Source: Bacteroidota bacterium (GTDB lineage: Bacteria; Bacteroidota; Bacteroidia; Flavobacteriales; Weeksellaceae). From it: a stretch of DNA of 46,766 nt. The translations under genes were made by a program, and so were the position numbers. A model generated the notes under the pieces. The model had not been told where the DNA came from. It did not search any database and saw only the letters and a list, made by a program, of their open reading frames with translations. Positions 24,230 to 32,942 of this stretch are shown in pieces (positions within the stretch are counted from its first letter, which is position 1; each line of letters starts with the position of its first letter). The stretch is from the NCBI GenBank assembly GCA_023458415.1, contig JAEWZO010000043.1, positions 1 through 46,766 of the forward strand, read 5' to 3'.

Positions 24230-24928
24230 CTCAGAAGTATCTAGTACCGTAACTTTACCATCATCGCAACGGATGGCTTCTCCCGGGAAATTCTGAATCA
24301 TATGATAATCGTGTGTTGCCATCACCACCGCTGAATTATTTTCAAAAGCAACCTGCTTCAGTAACGTCATAATTTCATTGGATGTTTCCGGGTCCAGGTT
24401 TCCTGTCGGCTCATCGGCCAAAATCAGTTCAGGATGATTCAATAAAGCTCTTGCGATGGCGATACGCTGCTGTTCACCTCCGGAAAGTTCGTGTGGCATT
24501 TTGTGCTTTTTGGTTTTCATTCCAACACTGGAAAGCACTTCATTGATTCTGTCATCAATCTTAATTTTTTCTTTCCAGCCGGTAGCTTCTAGAACAAAAC
24601 GAAGGTTTTTTTCAATCGTTCTGTCGGGAAGCAGCTGGAAATCCTGGAAAACAATTCCCAATTTTCTTCTCAGGTTCGGAATGTCGGAGGTCCTCAATTT
24701 AGCCAGATCGAAACCTGCAATCTGTCCTTCGCCACCTGCAATTGGAATGTGTCCGTAAAGAGTTTTTAGCAGAGAACTTTTTCCTGAGCCGGTTTTACCG
24801 ATCAGATAGCAGAATCTTCCTTTTTTGATGTTTAGATTAACGTTGTTAAGGACAGTGAAGTTTTTTTGTGCAATCTTGGCGTTATGAAGATTGATAACGT
24901 CGTGTCCTTCCTGATATGAATGTGGCAT
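24218..24928 (-). CDS. ftsE: ABC-type ATP-binding protein FtsE
   Basis: ATPase half of the FtsEX complex, which regulates peptidoglycan hydrolysis at the division site. 236 aa with Walker A G-K-T-G-S-G-K-S (~43-50), the signature L-S-G-G-E-Q-Q-R-I-A-I-A-R-A, Walker B L-I-L-A-D-E-P-T-G-N-L-D and a switch His in A-T-H-D. The Q-D-F-Q-L-L-P-D-R-T segment is characteristic of FtsE. No ftsX is adjacent, unlike in Proteobacteria; another MacB-like ATPase cannot be excluded by sequence alone. Confidence 0.85.
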   Translation of the reverse strand: MPHSYQEGHDVINLHNAKIAQKNFTVLNNVNLNIKKGRFCYLIGKTGSGKSSLLKTLYGHIPIAGGEGQIAGFDLAKLRTSDIPNLRRKLGIVFQDFQLLPDRTIEKNLRFVLEATGWKEKIKIDDRINEVLSSVGMKTKKHKMPHELSGGEQQRIAIARALLNHPELILADEPTGNLDPETSNEIMTLLKQVAFENNSAVVMATHDYHMIQNFPGEAIRCDDGKVTVLDTSELFE

Positions 24929-24951
24929 GAATAGTTGCGTTTATATAATGT

Positions 24952-24959
24952 CAAAAGTA
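24952..24959 (-). promoter_or_regulatory. -7 box for ftsE
   Basis: TACTTTTG on the minus strand, exact to TAnnTTTG, 23 nt before the ATG. Confidence 0.5.
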
Positions 24960-25004
24960 TTAATTCTTTTCCTGATAAGGATATATATTAGGAAATTTTA
25001 ACAA

Positions 25005-25039
25005 CAAAAAATGCCTGAAAAATTTCTTTTTCAAGCATA
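25005..25039 (-). terminator. Terminator after rpmH
   Basis: On the minus strand ATGCTTGAAAAA pairs with TTTTTCAGGCAT (one G-T pair) and is followed by a T-run, 24 nt past the rpmH stop. Confidence 0.88.
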
Positions 25040-25062
25040 TTCTGTATATGATAATTCAGAGA

Positions 25063-25221
25063 TTATCTCTTAGCGCGTACTGCACTTACAGTTAAACTCT
25101 TTCTGCCTTTTGCTCTTCTTGCGGCCAAAACTCTTCTACCGTTTGGCGTAGACATTCTTTCTCTGAAACCGTGCTTGTTTCTTTTCTTTCTTTCTGATGG
25201 TTGGAATGTTCTCTTGCTCAT
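25063..25221 (-). CDS. rpmH: 50S ribosomal protein L34
   Basis: 52 aa. The sequence M-S-K-R-T-F-Q-P-S-E-R-K-K-R-N-K-H-G-F-R is the L34 signature, followed by M-S-T-P-N-G-R-R-V-L-A-A-R-R and ending V-R-A-K-R. Very basic, normal length (E. coli 46 aa). It is transcribed alone from a consensus promoter and followed by a terminator. The usual rpmH neighbours rnpA and dnaA are not here. Confidence 0.98.
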   Translation of the reverse strand: MSKRTFQPSERKKRNKHGFRERMSTPNGRRVLAARRAKGRKSLTVSAVRAKR

Positions 25222-25265
25222 TTCTAATATCTTTAGTGTAAAACTATATCTTGATTTTCAGACTG

Positions 25266-25296
25266 CAAAAATACAATTATTTTTAAAACCCACAAA
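25266..25296 (-). promoter_or_regulatory. Promoter of rpmH
   Basis: On the minus strand TTTG, 19 nt, TATTTTTG: both boxes exact. The leader to the ATG at 25221 is ~38 nt. Confidence 0.85.
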
Positions 25297-25400
25297 TTTA
25301 ATCTGAAAATACCTGTAAATTTTAAAGGTGATTTTTGATAGAAATTTTCACAAAATCTAAAATGGGACTGTTGTCGCTTTAATCTTACCTCTCAAAAACT

Positions 25401-25408
25401 TAACTTTG
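25401..25408 (+). promoter_or_regulatory. -7 box for the DHH phosphoesterase gene
   Basis: TAACTTTG, exact to TAnnTTTG, 17 nt before the ATG at 25426. The nearest TTG is farther upstream than usual (27 nt). Confidence 0.45.
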
Positions 25409-25425
25409 TAAAAATTCAATAAAAT

Positions 25426-26433
25426 ATGTTCACGCCTACAGAGCTTTTAGATATCAACCAGCTTCTTATTCCGGAAAATAAGATTGTTATTATTACTCAT
25501 TACAATCCCGATGGCGACGCAATTGGCTCGTCACTTGGTTTGAAGCACTATCTGAACGCAAAAGGTTTGAACGCAGAAATTGTTGTTCCGAACGATTTTC
25601 CAAAATTCCTGAAATGGATGCCCGAAGCAAAAAAAATCACCATTGCAGAATATAAGCGAAAAAAAGCGTGGGAAATGATTGATGACGCAGATGTTGTTTT
25701 TATTCTTGATTTTAATGCGTCGCACAGAGCAGGAGATTTGGTCGGACCATGGATTGAGAAAGCGAAAGGTGTAAAAATCCTAATCGATCATCACCAACAG
25801 CCGGAAAACTTTGATTTTGTGTATTCTGATACTTCCATTCCTGCAACGTCGCAAATGGTTTACCATTTTATTGAAGCCATGGAAGAAAAAAAACTGGTGA
25901 ATAAAGAAATTGCAGAATCTCTTTACACTGGAATTATGACCGATACCGGCGGGTTCCGGTTTAGATCAACTTCAGCTACAACGCACAGAATTGTCGCAGA
26001 TTTAATTGAAAAAGGTGCAGATCCTGCTATGATTTCTTCAAATACATGGGATACCAATACGATTTCGCGCCTTCATCTACTGTCTTTGATTTTGGGAAGG
26101 ATGGAAGTTGTAAAAGATGGTCAGGTTGCCATTCTTTGGCTGAAACGTGACGAACTTCAAGAGTTCGGTTTCCAGAAAGGCGATACGGAAGGTTTTGTGA
26201 ATTATGGATTAAGTATTCTGGGAACTAAGATGTCTGCATTTTTTATGGAAGATCTTTACCAGGATTTCATCAAGATTTCATTCCGATCTAAAGACGATGT
26301 AGATGTGAACCAATTTTCAAGGAAATACTTCAGCGGCGGTGGTCACATCAACGCAGCTGGCGGAAAATACTTCAAAGATCTCGAAGCAACCATTGAAGAC
26401 TTTAAAGAGAGAATTGAAGCGGAGGAAATCTAA
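25426..26433 (+). CDS. nrnA: DHH/DHHA1 phosphoesterase, NrnA-type (oligoribonuclease / pAp phosphatase)
   Basis: 335 aa. The N-terminal DHH domain has T-H-Y-N-P-D-G-D-A-I-G-S (~25-36), D-F-N-A-S at ~95 and the L-I-D-H-H-Q motif near residue 120 that coordinates two Mn ions. The C-terminal DHHA1 domain ends with the G-G-G-H-I-N-A-A-G-G substrate loop. Such proteins degrade nano-RNA oligonucleotides and hydrolyse 3'-phosphoadenosine 5'-phosphate; which activity dominates here is not visible. Confidence 0.93.
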   Translation: MFTPTELLDINQLLIPENKIVIITHYNPDGDAIGSSLGLKHYLNAKGLNAEIVVPNDFPKFLKWMPEAKKITIAEYKRKKAWEMIDDADVVFILDFNASHRAGDLVGPWIEKAKGVKILIDHHQQPENFDFVYSDTSIPATSQMVYHFIEAMEEKKLVNKEIAESLYTGIMTDTGGFRFRSTSATTHRIVADLIEKGADPAMISSNTWDTNTISRLHLLSLILGRMEVVKDGQVAILWLKRDELQEFGFQKGDTEGFVNYGLSILGTKMSAFFMEDLYQDFIKISFRSKDDVDVNQFSRKYFSGGGHINAAGGKYFKDLEATIEDFKERIEAEEI

Positions 26434-26466
26434 AGATTATCCTTAATTTTTATTCGTTGTGCTTTT

Positions 26467-27255
26467 CTAAAAAACAAAATGCTTCGGTAAATTATGCAGT
26501 AATTCGGTGTTGATGATTGCAGCGCAGATTTCCGGTTTTTCCAAATGTCCGTTATGTCCGCAATCGAGAACGTAAGATTTGATATTGGTTTTATCCGGCA
26601 AATCTTTTATTAAATCTTCAGTTTTTACTGCTCCGTCGTGTTTTCCGGCGATTACCAAAATTTTTGCATCAAGATTTTCAATTACGTTCTTTTTATCAGT
26701 TCTCTCAATCATGCCTTTTACAGCGGCACGTGCGCCTTCCGGTTTCGTAGAAAATGCCACATCTTTTGCAAATTCAATTTTGCCTTCCAGAATATCTTTC
26801 TCATTAGGACTGAAAAGTTTCGGAATTCCCGCGCCTACATAAGTTTTGAAGTTTTCCAGAATAATCCTAAAGCTTTTTCTGCGTTGTTCCTTTTTCTCTT
26901 CGTCATCTGGAAAATAAGTAGAAAAAAACAAGGTGAGAGATTTCACTGCGTCCGGAAATTTTTCAGCAAAAGCCAGCGACACGTAACCTCCCATCGAATG
27001 TCCCAATAAATGAAATTTTTCCAGCTTCAGGTGATCGGTGACTTTTTTTACCGCTTCAGCCATCATTTCCATGGTGTGAATTTCTCCTGCAACTGCAGAT
27101 CTTCCGTGTCCCGGTAAATCAATCTTGATGATACGGAATTTTTTTGACAATGCCGGTTCCAAATCTTCCCAGATCAGGAGATTTTCCATGAAGCCATGGA
27201 GTAATATAAGGTCTTCTTTTCCGTTTCCGGATATTTCGTAATTCAGCATTTTCAA
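26467..27255 (-). CDS. Alpha/beta hydrolase
   Basis: 262 aa alpha/beta-hydrolase fold with the oxyanion strand L-I-L-L-H-G-F-M-E, the nucleophile elbow G-H-S-M-G-G near residue 90, a D in K-I-D-L-P-G-H-G-R-S, and the catalytic-His region C-G-H-N-G-H near the end. Similar to the MenH/BioH group of small hydrolases. The substrate is unknown. It follows the lipoprotein gene at 27287 with 31 nt between and may share its promoter. Confidence 0.85.
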   Translation of the reverse strand: MKMLNYEISGNGKEDLILLHGFMENLLIWEDLEPALSKKFRIIKIDLPGHGRSAVAGEIHTMEMMAEAVKKVTDHLKLEKFHLLGHSMGGYVSLAFAEKFPDAVKSLTLFFSTYFPDDEEKKEQRRKSFRIILENFKTYVGAGIPKLFSPNEKDILEGKIEFAKDVAFSTKPEGARAAVKGMIERTDKKNVIENLDAKILVIAGKHDGAVKTEDLIKDLPDKTNIKSYVLDCGHNGHLEKPEICAAIINTELLHNLPKHFVF

Positions 27256-27286
27256 AAATACTTAATTTAATATTGGAGATGTAGAA

Positions 27287-27781
27287 TTATTTGTGAATAT
27301 CGATGTAGTCAATAAATCCATCGCTATTCACCTTGTCCTGAAGTCGCCAGAAATTGCCTTTTCCTTCATCGTAAAAAGTCGTTTTCTTGTTGCGTTCGTA
27401 AGTGGAACTTCCGGTTTTCTGTATAATTTTCCCGTCGAAATTGAGATGTTTTTCTGATACTCGTTTTATTGTTCCGTTCACGGAAAGACTATTTTTTCCA
27501 GATTGAATTTTTCCTGAAACATCATAAAGATCGCGACCGGTTTTTGTGAAATTTATTTTGCCTTTTATGTTGGCTTCATCTGAACTGAAACTTAACGGAT
27601 GTGTTCCACTGAGATCTGCAAAGCGGTTGGTGTTGTTCAGAACAGTGACGCTGTCGTTGTATTTTGCTACTGCCGCGTTGATGGAATCGGTTTTTCGGTT
27701 TTCTTCTGCAAGAATTTCCTCCGAAGATTTGCCGCATGCAATGGTTGTCAGTAAAAGAATAAAAAATAAAGCGATCCTCAT
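27287..27781 (-). CDS. Predicted lipoprotein of unknown function
   Basis: 164 aa. Signal peptide with lipobox L-T-T-I-A-C (Cys16), so it should be lipid-anchored in the envelope. After a Lys/Glu/Asn-rich segment (~18-45) the rest alternates beta-strand-like stretches (L-S-F-S-S-D-E-A-N-I-K-G-K-I-N-F, L-S-V-N-G-T-I-K-R). No recognised domain. It is upstream of the alpha/beta hydrolase gene on the same strand; there is no evidence that they act together. Confidence 0.75.
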   Translation of the reverse strand: MRIALFFILLLTTIACGKSSEEILAEENRKTDSINAAVAKYNDSVTVLNNTNRFADLSGTHPLSFSSDEANIKGKINFTKTGRDLYDVSGKIQSGKNSLSVNGTIKRVSEKHLNFDGKIIQKTGSSTYERNKKTTFYDEGKGNFWRLQDKVNSDGFIDYIDIHK

Positions 27782-27800
27782 TTCAAAATTATGTTTGTGA

Positions 27801-27808
27801 CAAATATA
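27801..27808 (-). promoter_or_regulatory. -7 box for the lipoprotein-hydrolase pair
   Basis: TATATTTG on the minus strand, exact to TAnnTTTG, 19 nt before the ATG at 27781 and just downstream of the exbD terminator. Confidence 0.45.
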
Positions 27809-27812
27809 AAAG

Positions 27813-27836
27813 AAAAGAGCATCGGTTGATGCTCTT
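27813..27836 (-). terminator. Terminator after the orphan exbD
   Basis: AAGAGCATC and GATGCTCTT form a 9-bp stem with a 4-nt loop followed by TTTCTTTT on the minus strand, 5 nt after the stop at 27842. Confidence 0.85.
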
Positions 27837-27841
27837 GTTCA

Positions 27842-28363
27842 TTATTTAATGAGTGTTCTGTAAACCTCCAGTTCTTTTGGTTTTGCGTCGGTTATTCCGT
27901 AACGTTCATTATTTGTAATCACCATGTTGTCGAGCATATCAACAAAGTTTTTATAGTTAGCATCGTCAGTTGGCTTGATAATTATGGTGAATTTTTCCTG
28001 ATCTTTTGCATTGCGTTTAGCGTCAGCAATTACTTTCAGAATGTCATTTCCTGCCAAAGAAGTTTCTTTCATAGTAGAGGCGTTCAAATCTTTTATTTCG
28101 TTCTGATGATAAAAAACTCTGTTGTCTTTACCAATGATAAAGTTAATGGAATTTTTTGTGTCAATCACTACATTTTCCGGTATGGGACCTTTTGCAGGTA
28201 AACCTAAATCCATCACCATTGGTTTAGAAAAAACGGTGGTAAGCATGAAAAAGGAAATCAGTAAAAACGCCAAATCAACCATCGGTGTCATATCCACATG
28301 AATAGAGGCGAGTTTGCGGCGGGATTTTTTCGCACTGCGGTCGGAGGTAATCATTTCTGCCAT
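27842..28363 (-). CDS. ExbD/TolR-type energy transducer, orphan copy
   Basis: 173 aa. One N-terminal TM (~25-45) containing the ExbD proton-site motif D-M-T-P-M-V-D-L-A-F-L-L-I-S-F-F, then a periplasmic domain with I-I-I-K-P-T-D-D-A. It is clearly a paralog of the ExbD at 41646-42215 (shared V-M-D-L-G-L-P-A-K and I-I-G-K-D-N-R, followed by F-Y-H-Q). Unlike that copy, it has no ExbB or TonB beside it and is flanked by its own terminator and by the dsbD terminator. Its job, and whether it pairs with the ExbB at 40112, is unknown. Confidence 0.88.
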   Translation of the reverse strand: MAEMITSDRSAKKSRRKLASIHVDMTPMVDLAFLLISFFMLTTVFSKPMVMDLGLPAKGPIPENVVIDTKNSINFIIGKDNRVFYHQNEIKDLNASTMKETSLAGNDILKVIADAKRNAKDQEKFTIIIKPTDDANYKNFVDMLDNMVITNNERYGITDAKPKELEVYRTLIK

Positions 28364-28493
28364 AGCTTGATTTTTTAATTGTTAAACATTTGGAAATATC
28401 ATTTAAAACATGGCAATTAATTTAATGAACGAATACAATATTTGTACCTCGTTTATTAAATAGGTGATAATTTAATATTTATGAAATAACAAT

Positions 28494-28525
28494 CACAAAA
28501 AAACTCCTGCGCGAAGCAGGAGTCT
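28494..28525 (-). terminator. Terminator after dsbD
   Basis: ACTCCTGC and GCAGGAGT form an 8-bp stem with a 5-nt loop and a T-run on the minus strand, about 25 nt after the dsbD stop. Confidence 0.9.
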
Positions 28526-28549
28526 ATATTTATAAGTTAGATGGAATAT

Positions 28550-30628
28550 TTACTTGGAATTCTTAAAGAAACCGATTCCGCAATCCAGGAATTTTTTGAA
28601 ATCTTCCTTCGGCATATATCCGGAAACAGGCGTGTTAATGACTTTTCCGTCGGGTGAGATTAAAACATAATGCGGCTGCGAATTATTATTGAAATTCATC
28701 TGCTGGAAAAGACTCCATTTATCACCGATGGTTTTTATTCTCTTCATTTGTCCACCTCCCATATCAATTCTGGTTTGTTCTGCAGCAGGTAGTTCTTCTT
28801 TGTCGTCCACATAAAGAGAAGCCAGAATCACATCGTTTTGCAGAATTGGTAAAATGTCGGGTTCAGACCAAACGAATTCTTCCATTTTTCGGCAGTTTTC
28901 ACAGCCGTAGCCTGTAAAGTCAAGGAGGATTGGTTTGTTTTCTTTTTGTGCTGCTTCCAAAGCTTTGAAATAGTCGTGTTCCGGATGCATCCCTAAAATT
29001 CCGTCGCCTTCTTTGTGGAAATAACTTACGTTTAGCGGAGGCAAAATTCCAGAGAGCATCTGAAGTTTTGGTCTTTCTGCAGGAATTAATCCCTGAATCA
29101 AGTAGATAATAAAACCTATTCCGAGGAATCCGAAAATTTTTCTGGTTATAGAGATTTTAGGTTTTTTATCATCATGCGGAAATCTGATCAGTCCGAATAA
29201 ATACAGAACCAATCCAATCGTGATGATAATCCAAAGAACTACAAATAATTCGCGTTTAAGCAAGAATGTTTTGGAAACAAGGTCTGCTTTGGAAAGAAAT
29301 TTCAGCGCAAGTCCCAATTCAATAAAACCAAGAACCACTTTCACGGTGTTCATCCAACCGCCGGATTTTGGTAAACTTTGCAATGCTTGTGGAAATAAAG
29401 CCAGAAGACCGAAAACAATCGCCCAACTTAATCCAAATCCAGCCAACGCAAAAGTCAGAAGCATCGGTACGTCTGCGGAGCCTGTGACCGCGCTTCCCAG
29501 TAAACTTCCCAAAATTGGTCCGGTACATGAAAACGACACGATAACCAGTGTTAAAGCCATAAAGAAAATTCCGATAATTCCACCGGCATCTTCTGCTTTC
29601 GAGGATTTATTTGCAATCCATCCCGGCAATGTTATATCATAATATCCGAAGAAACTTCCCGCAAAGAATACGAATATGGCGAAGAAGAATAAATTCAGCC
29701 AAACTGAGGTAGAAATTTCATTAAAAATATTTCCGGCAATCCCATCAATAATGTGGAAAGGAACACTTAATAGAACAAAAATCAGCAGAATGAAAAAGCC
29801 ATAAATCAACGCATCACGACGGCCTTTCGCTTTGTCTTTTATTCCTTTCGTGAAGAAAGAAACCGTTAACGGAATCATTGGGAAAACACAAGGCGTAAGC
29901 AACGCAATGAGTCCGCCAATAAAACCAAGAATCAGATAATTCCAGAAATTTTCGTTGTGTTTCTGCTGAACTTCGCCGCAGTTGGTAAGCGGGTTTTGAT
30001 AATCAAGCGAAGATACTTTTAATCCTTCTTTTGGTAAAGGTCCAACAGGTGTTGCGACAGGTGTTTGAACGGCTTCTGTTGATGTGATAACAACGGAATC
30101 TACCGGTGTTGCAATTGCCGTAGTTTTATCTTCGGCTACAGGTTCATTCGTAGTTGCAGTGGTGTTTCCAACGGCTGCAACAGCTTTCTCAAATTCCAGT
30201 GTGTTGGGCGCTAGACAAATTCGGTCGTCACAAACTTGGTAAGTAAATTCTGCGATGGCAGTTCCCGGTTTTGTAGGGTCTTTAAGTCTGAATTTTTGTT
30301 TGAAAGAAGCGCTGTTTGAAAAGTAAACCATTTCGCCTCCGAAAGCTTCTGAAAATTCTTTTATTTTTTTGCCGCTTTCTGTGTATTTACCAATCAGTTC
30401 GATATTATTTCCGGTGAGAAGAAGTTCTGTTGGAATCGCGGTGTCCGGCGGTAAATCTATTGAGTTGATATGCCATCCTGCATCCAGAGTTGCGCTTACA
30501 ACAGCTTCAAACTGGTTGTAGCCAAGCGTGTTGATTTCATATTTGAATTTTGCAGGATCTTTAATCTGTGCGGTGAATGCCTGAAACAGGAAAACCAGCA
30601 TCAGGAATAACACATTTTTTACTTTCAT
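28550..30628 (-). CDS. dsbD: Thiol:disulfide interchange protein DsbD
   Basis: Carries electrons from cytoplasmic thioredoxin to periplasmic disulfide-isomerase and cytochrome-maturation pathways. 692 aa: signal peptide (~1-20), periplasmic DsbD-alpha-like domain (~25-160), a Thr/Val/Pro-rich linker (~160-215), the eight-TM CcdA-like core (~230-520) with a T-P-C-V-F-P-M segment and F-S-C-T-G-P-I, and a C-terminal thioredoxin domain with the redox pair in G-Y-G-C-E-N-C-R-K. The three-domain layout is the classical one. It follows tilS by 25 nt. Confidence 0.95.
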   Translation of the reverse strand: MKVKNVLFLMLVFLFQAFTAQIKDPAKFKYEINTLGYNQFEAVVSATLDAGWHINSIDLPPDTAIPTELLLTGNNIELIGKYTESGKKIKEFSEAFGGEMVYFSNSASFKQKFRLKDPTKPGTAIAEFTYQVCDDRICLAPNTLEFEKAVAAVGNTTATTNEPVAEDKTTAIATPVDSVVITSTEAVQTPVATPVGPLPKEGLKVSSLDYQNPLTNCGEVQQKHNENFWNYLILGFIGGLIALLTPCVFPMIPLTVSFFTKGIKDKAKGRRDALIYGFFILLIFVLLSVPFHIIDGIAGNIFNEISTSVWLNLFFFAIFVFFAGSFFGYYDITLPGWIANKSSKAEDAGGIIGIFFMALTLVIVSFSCTGPILGSLLGSAVTGSADVPMLLTFALAGFGLSWAIVFGLLALFPQALQSLPKSGGWMNTVKVVLGFIELGLALKFLSKADLVSKTFLLKRELFVVLWIIITIGLVLYLFGLIRFPHDDKKPKISITRKIFGFLGIGFIIYLIQGLIPAERPKLQMLSGILPPLNVSYFHKEGDGILGMHPEHDYFKALEAAQKENKPILLDFTGYGCENCRKMEEFVWSEPDILPILQNDVILASLYVDDKEELPAAEQTRIDMGGGQMKRIKTIGDKWSLFQQMNFNNNSQPHYVLISPDGKVINTPVSGYMPKEDFKKFLDCGIGFFKNSK

Positions 30629-30653
30629 TTTTCTACTTTTTTCGGAAGATTTT

Positions 30654-31943
30654 CTAAAATTTTATTTCGATTTTTACTTTTGTTTCATCATCGGCAGCAA
30701 ATCTGCGGTCTTGGCGGAGCGGAAAAATTCCTAAAATATTTCCATCAGGGTCGCAAAGCAACCGAATTTTTGAACGGGCTAAAATAGGGATTTTTTCATC
30801 CTTTAAAAATTTGGAAGCCAACTTTTTGCCTTTCATTTTGATTGGATAAAAGAAGTCTCCGTCCTGTTTCTGCCTTAAAACCAATGGGAATTTAAGCTTG
30901 TCCGCATCGAAAAACCAGGTTTTTCCAGAATATTCCTCATCGGTCTCAAATTGAAATTTTGTTAGACTTTCTACATCTTTAAAAACTGTTTCCGATTTTT
31001 CTTTTTTGCTGTTTTCTTTCGGTTTAAGAACAAATTGTTCTCTTTCGATAGTAAGCGTATATTGTTTTGAATGAAATTTCTTTCCGCTTTCCGCTGCAAA
31101 AATTTTCTCTATTTCTGCTTCTTTTTCAAACCCGAATTTTCTCAGGATTTCGAATTTGATATAAGATTCCTGCCCTGAAAGTTTTTTTCTATCAGCGATA
31201 ATTGCATTTTGCTCTTTAACTAAAATTTCATTCTCAATTTTAGAAAGTATCTGTTCGGTAAATACCTTGGTTTGGTTGAGGTAAACTAAACTTTTTGAGA
31301 AATTCTGAAGAAAATTTGGGTTGATTTCCATGAGTTTAGGAACCACCTCCAGTCGAATCTTGTTTCTCAGATAATCAGGCTTTTGATTGCTTTCATCTTC
31401 ACGAAACGGAATACTTTGTTGTGCAGTATACCGGATAATTTCTTCTTTTGAAAACGTCAGTAAAGGTCTTACTATCTTATTGTTAGCTTCAGGAGTCCCA
31501 GTCAATCCTTGGATTCCAGCGGCTTTAGAGAGGTTGATGAGAAATGTTTCCAGCTGGTCATTCAAATGATGTGCTGTAACAATATAATCTAAATTCGACT
31601 CTTCAAGACATTGTTCAAAAAATCGATAACGAATATTCCGCGCCCATTCCTGGATGGAATATTCCGGCTTTTTATCAACGTCAGAAACTGTGTAAATATT
31701 CAGTTTTATATTCTCTTGCTCGCAGAATTTACGAACAAGTTCTTCATCCAGATCGGAACTCTCGCCTCGAAGTTTATAATTAACGTGAGCAACTTCAATT
31801 TTGCAATTTAAACCCTTCATCAATCTCAGTAAAACCATGGAATCTGCACCGCCGCTCACCGCAACAAGAAAACTCTTATCGCGAAAACCGGGAACAATTT
31901 TTTCCAGGGAATTTCTGAAAGTTTCGGGTGTTAAAGTATTCAC
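30654..31943 (-). CDS. tilS: tRNA(Ile)-lysidine synthase
   Basis: Converts C34 of tRNA-Ile(CAU) to lysidine, making it read AUA; essential. About 429 aa from the GTG at 31943 (V-N-T-L-T-P-E-T-F-R-N-S-L). An in-frame ATG at 31976 is upstream of a TATCTTTG promoter box (31963-31970) and so is disfavoured. The ATP-binding P-loop S-G-G-A-D-S is at residues 30-35. Other family features: H-H-L-N-D-Q-L-E-T near 120, R-P-L-L-T-F-S-K-E-E-I, and a C-terminal TilS domain. First gene before dsbD in a minus-strand pair. Confidence 0.93.
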   Translation of the reverse strand: MNTLTPETFRNSLEKIVPGFRDKSFLVAVSGGADSMVLLRLMKGLNCKIEVAHVNYKLRGESSDLDEELVRKFCEQENIKLNIYTVSDVDKKPEYSIQEWARNIRYRFFEQCLEESNLDYIVTAHHLNDQLETFLINLSKAAGIQGLTGTPEANNKIVRPLLTFSKEEIIRYTAQQSIPFREDESNQKPDYLRNKIRLEVVPKLMEINPNFLQNFSKSLVYLNQTKVFTEQILSKIENEILVKEQNAIIADRKKLSGQESYIKFEILRKFGFEKEAEIEKIFAAESGKKFHSKQYTLTIEREQFVLKPKENSKKEKSETVFKDVESLTKFQFETDEEYSGKTWFFDADKLKFPLVLRQKQDGDFFYPIKMKGKKLASKFLKDEKIPILARSKIRLLCDPDGNILGIFPLRQDRRFAADDETKVKIEIKF

Positions 31944-31962
31944 AAAATATCTTAAATAAGCG

Positions 31963-31970
31963 CAAAGATA
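31963..31970 (-). promoter_or_regulatory. -7 box for tilS-dsbD
   Basis: TATCTTTG followed by CGC on the minus strand, an exact match, 20 nt before the proposed GTG start. Confidence 0.5.
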
Positions 31971-31994
31971 CACCATCTCACAAAATTTAATTTG

Positions 31995-32002
31995 TATATT
32001 TG
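31995..32002 (+). promoter_or_regulatory. -7 box for the OmpA-family lipoprotein
   Basis: TATATTTG, exact to TAnnTTTG, 35 nt before the ATG at 32038. Divergent from the tilS box. Confidence 0.5.
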
Positions 32003-32037
32003 GAAAACGGATACGTGTAATCTAAACCTATAATTAT

Positions 32038-32874
32038 ATGAAAATCGGAAAATTGCTGACACTGGTTTTCGCCACTTTAATCCTTACCGGATGTGTGAGC
32101 AGAAAACAGTTCGATGCACTGAACGAAAATTACAAAACTGCAGTAACCAACCTTGGTGAAAGGCAGCGTGAAATTCAGGATTTGAAATCTGTAAATGCCG
32201 GATTAAGTAGTGAAAACAGTTTGCTTAAAGACCAGAACGCAGCATTAAAATCTTCTTTGGATGCCTGTTTATCTAATACAGGAGCAGGTTCTGCGAATAT
32301 CGACAAGTTGATTGGTGAAATTAACGCAAGCAATAAATATATTAAGCAGCTTATTTCTACCAATTCCAGAAACGACAGTTTGAATCTTGCGCTTTCCAAC
32401 AAGCTGAAGAGATCTTTGGATAATGTTGCAGATCAGGATGTACAGGTGAAAGTTCTAAAAGGCGTAGTAATGATTTCGCTTTCAGACAAGATGCTTTACC
32501 GTACAGGAGATTATAACGTGCTTCCTGCGGCAAGAGACGTACTTGGTAAAGTTGCTGCTGTAATTAATGATTATGATACTTACTCGGTTCTTATCGAGGG
32601 TAATACGGATAATGTTCCTTTAAACTCCGCTAACCTGCCAAAAGACAACTGGGATCTTTCCGCACTTCGTGCAACATCGATGGCAAAAATTCTTCAGACC
32701 GAATTTGGAGTTAACCCTGCAAGAATTACTGCAGGTGGACGCAGCGAATACAATCCTAAAACTACCAACGCATCTGTTTCCGGAAGAGCAGAAAACAGAA
32801 GAACTGAAATTATCATTATGCCGAAACTGGACGAATTCATGAAACTGATGGATGTCGCTCCTGTTAATAAATAA
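32038..32874 (+). CDS. OmpA-family lipoprotein
   Basis: 278 aa. Lipobox L-T-G-C (Cys19). Residues ~20-125 are predicted coiled coil (heptad-like Leu/Asn/Ser/Lys, several repeats of L-K/N-x-x-N). The C-terminal domain (~140-265) is OmpA/MotB-like, with I-E-G-N-T-D-N-V-P and the L-S-A-L-R-A-T-S-M-A segment, A-G-G-R-S-E-Y and N-R-R-T-E-I-I-I, which bind meso-diaminopimelate in peptidoglycan. It should tether the outer membrane to the cell wall. Followed by a strong terminator. Confidence 0.93.
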   Translation: MKIGKLLTLVFATLILTGCVSRKQFDALNENYKTAVTNLGERQREIQDLKSVNAGLSSENSLLKDQNAALKSSLDACLSNTGAGSANIDKLIGEINASNKYIKQLISTNSRNDSLNLALSNKLKRSLDNVADQDVQVKVLKGVVMISLSDKMLYRTGDYNVLPAARDVLGKVAAVINDYDTYSVLIEGNTDNVPLNSANLPKDNWDLSALRATSMAKILQTEFGVNPARITAGGRSEYNPKTTNASVSGRAENRRTEIIIMPKLDEFMKLMDVAPVNK

Positions 32875-32888
32875 GTTTAATAAATGAT

Positions 32889-32918
32889 TGAAAATCCCGG
32901 CTTGTCCGGGATTTTTTT
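32889..32918 (+). terminator. Terminator after the OmpA-family lipoprotein
   Basis: AAATCCCGG and CCGGGATTT pair around a short CTTGT loop, then a T-run; 15 nt after the stop. Confidence 0.92.
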
Positions 32919-32942
32919 ACGTACTTTTACTTAAATTTAAGC

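Noticed and set aside
24218..24928. MacB-like transporter instead of FtsE
   Set aside because: The F-Q-L-L-P-D-R-T segment fits FtsE better and no permease gene is beside it, though this stays a motif-level call.
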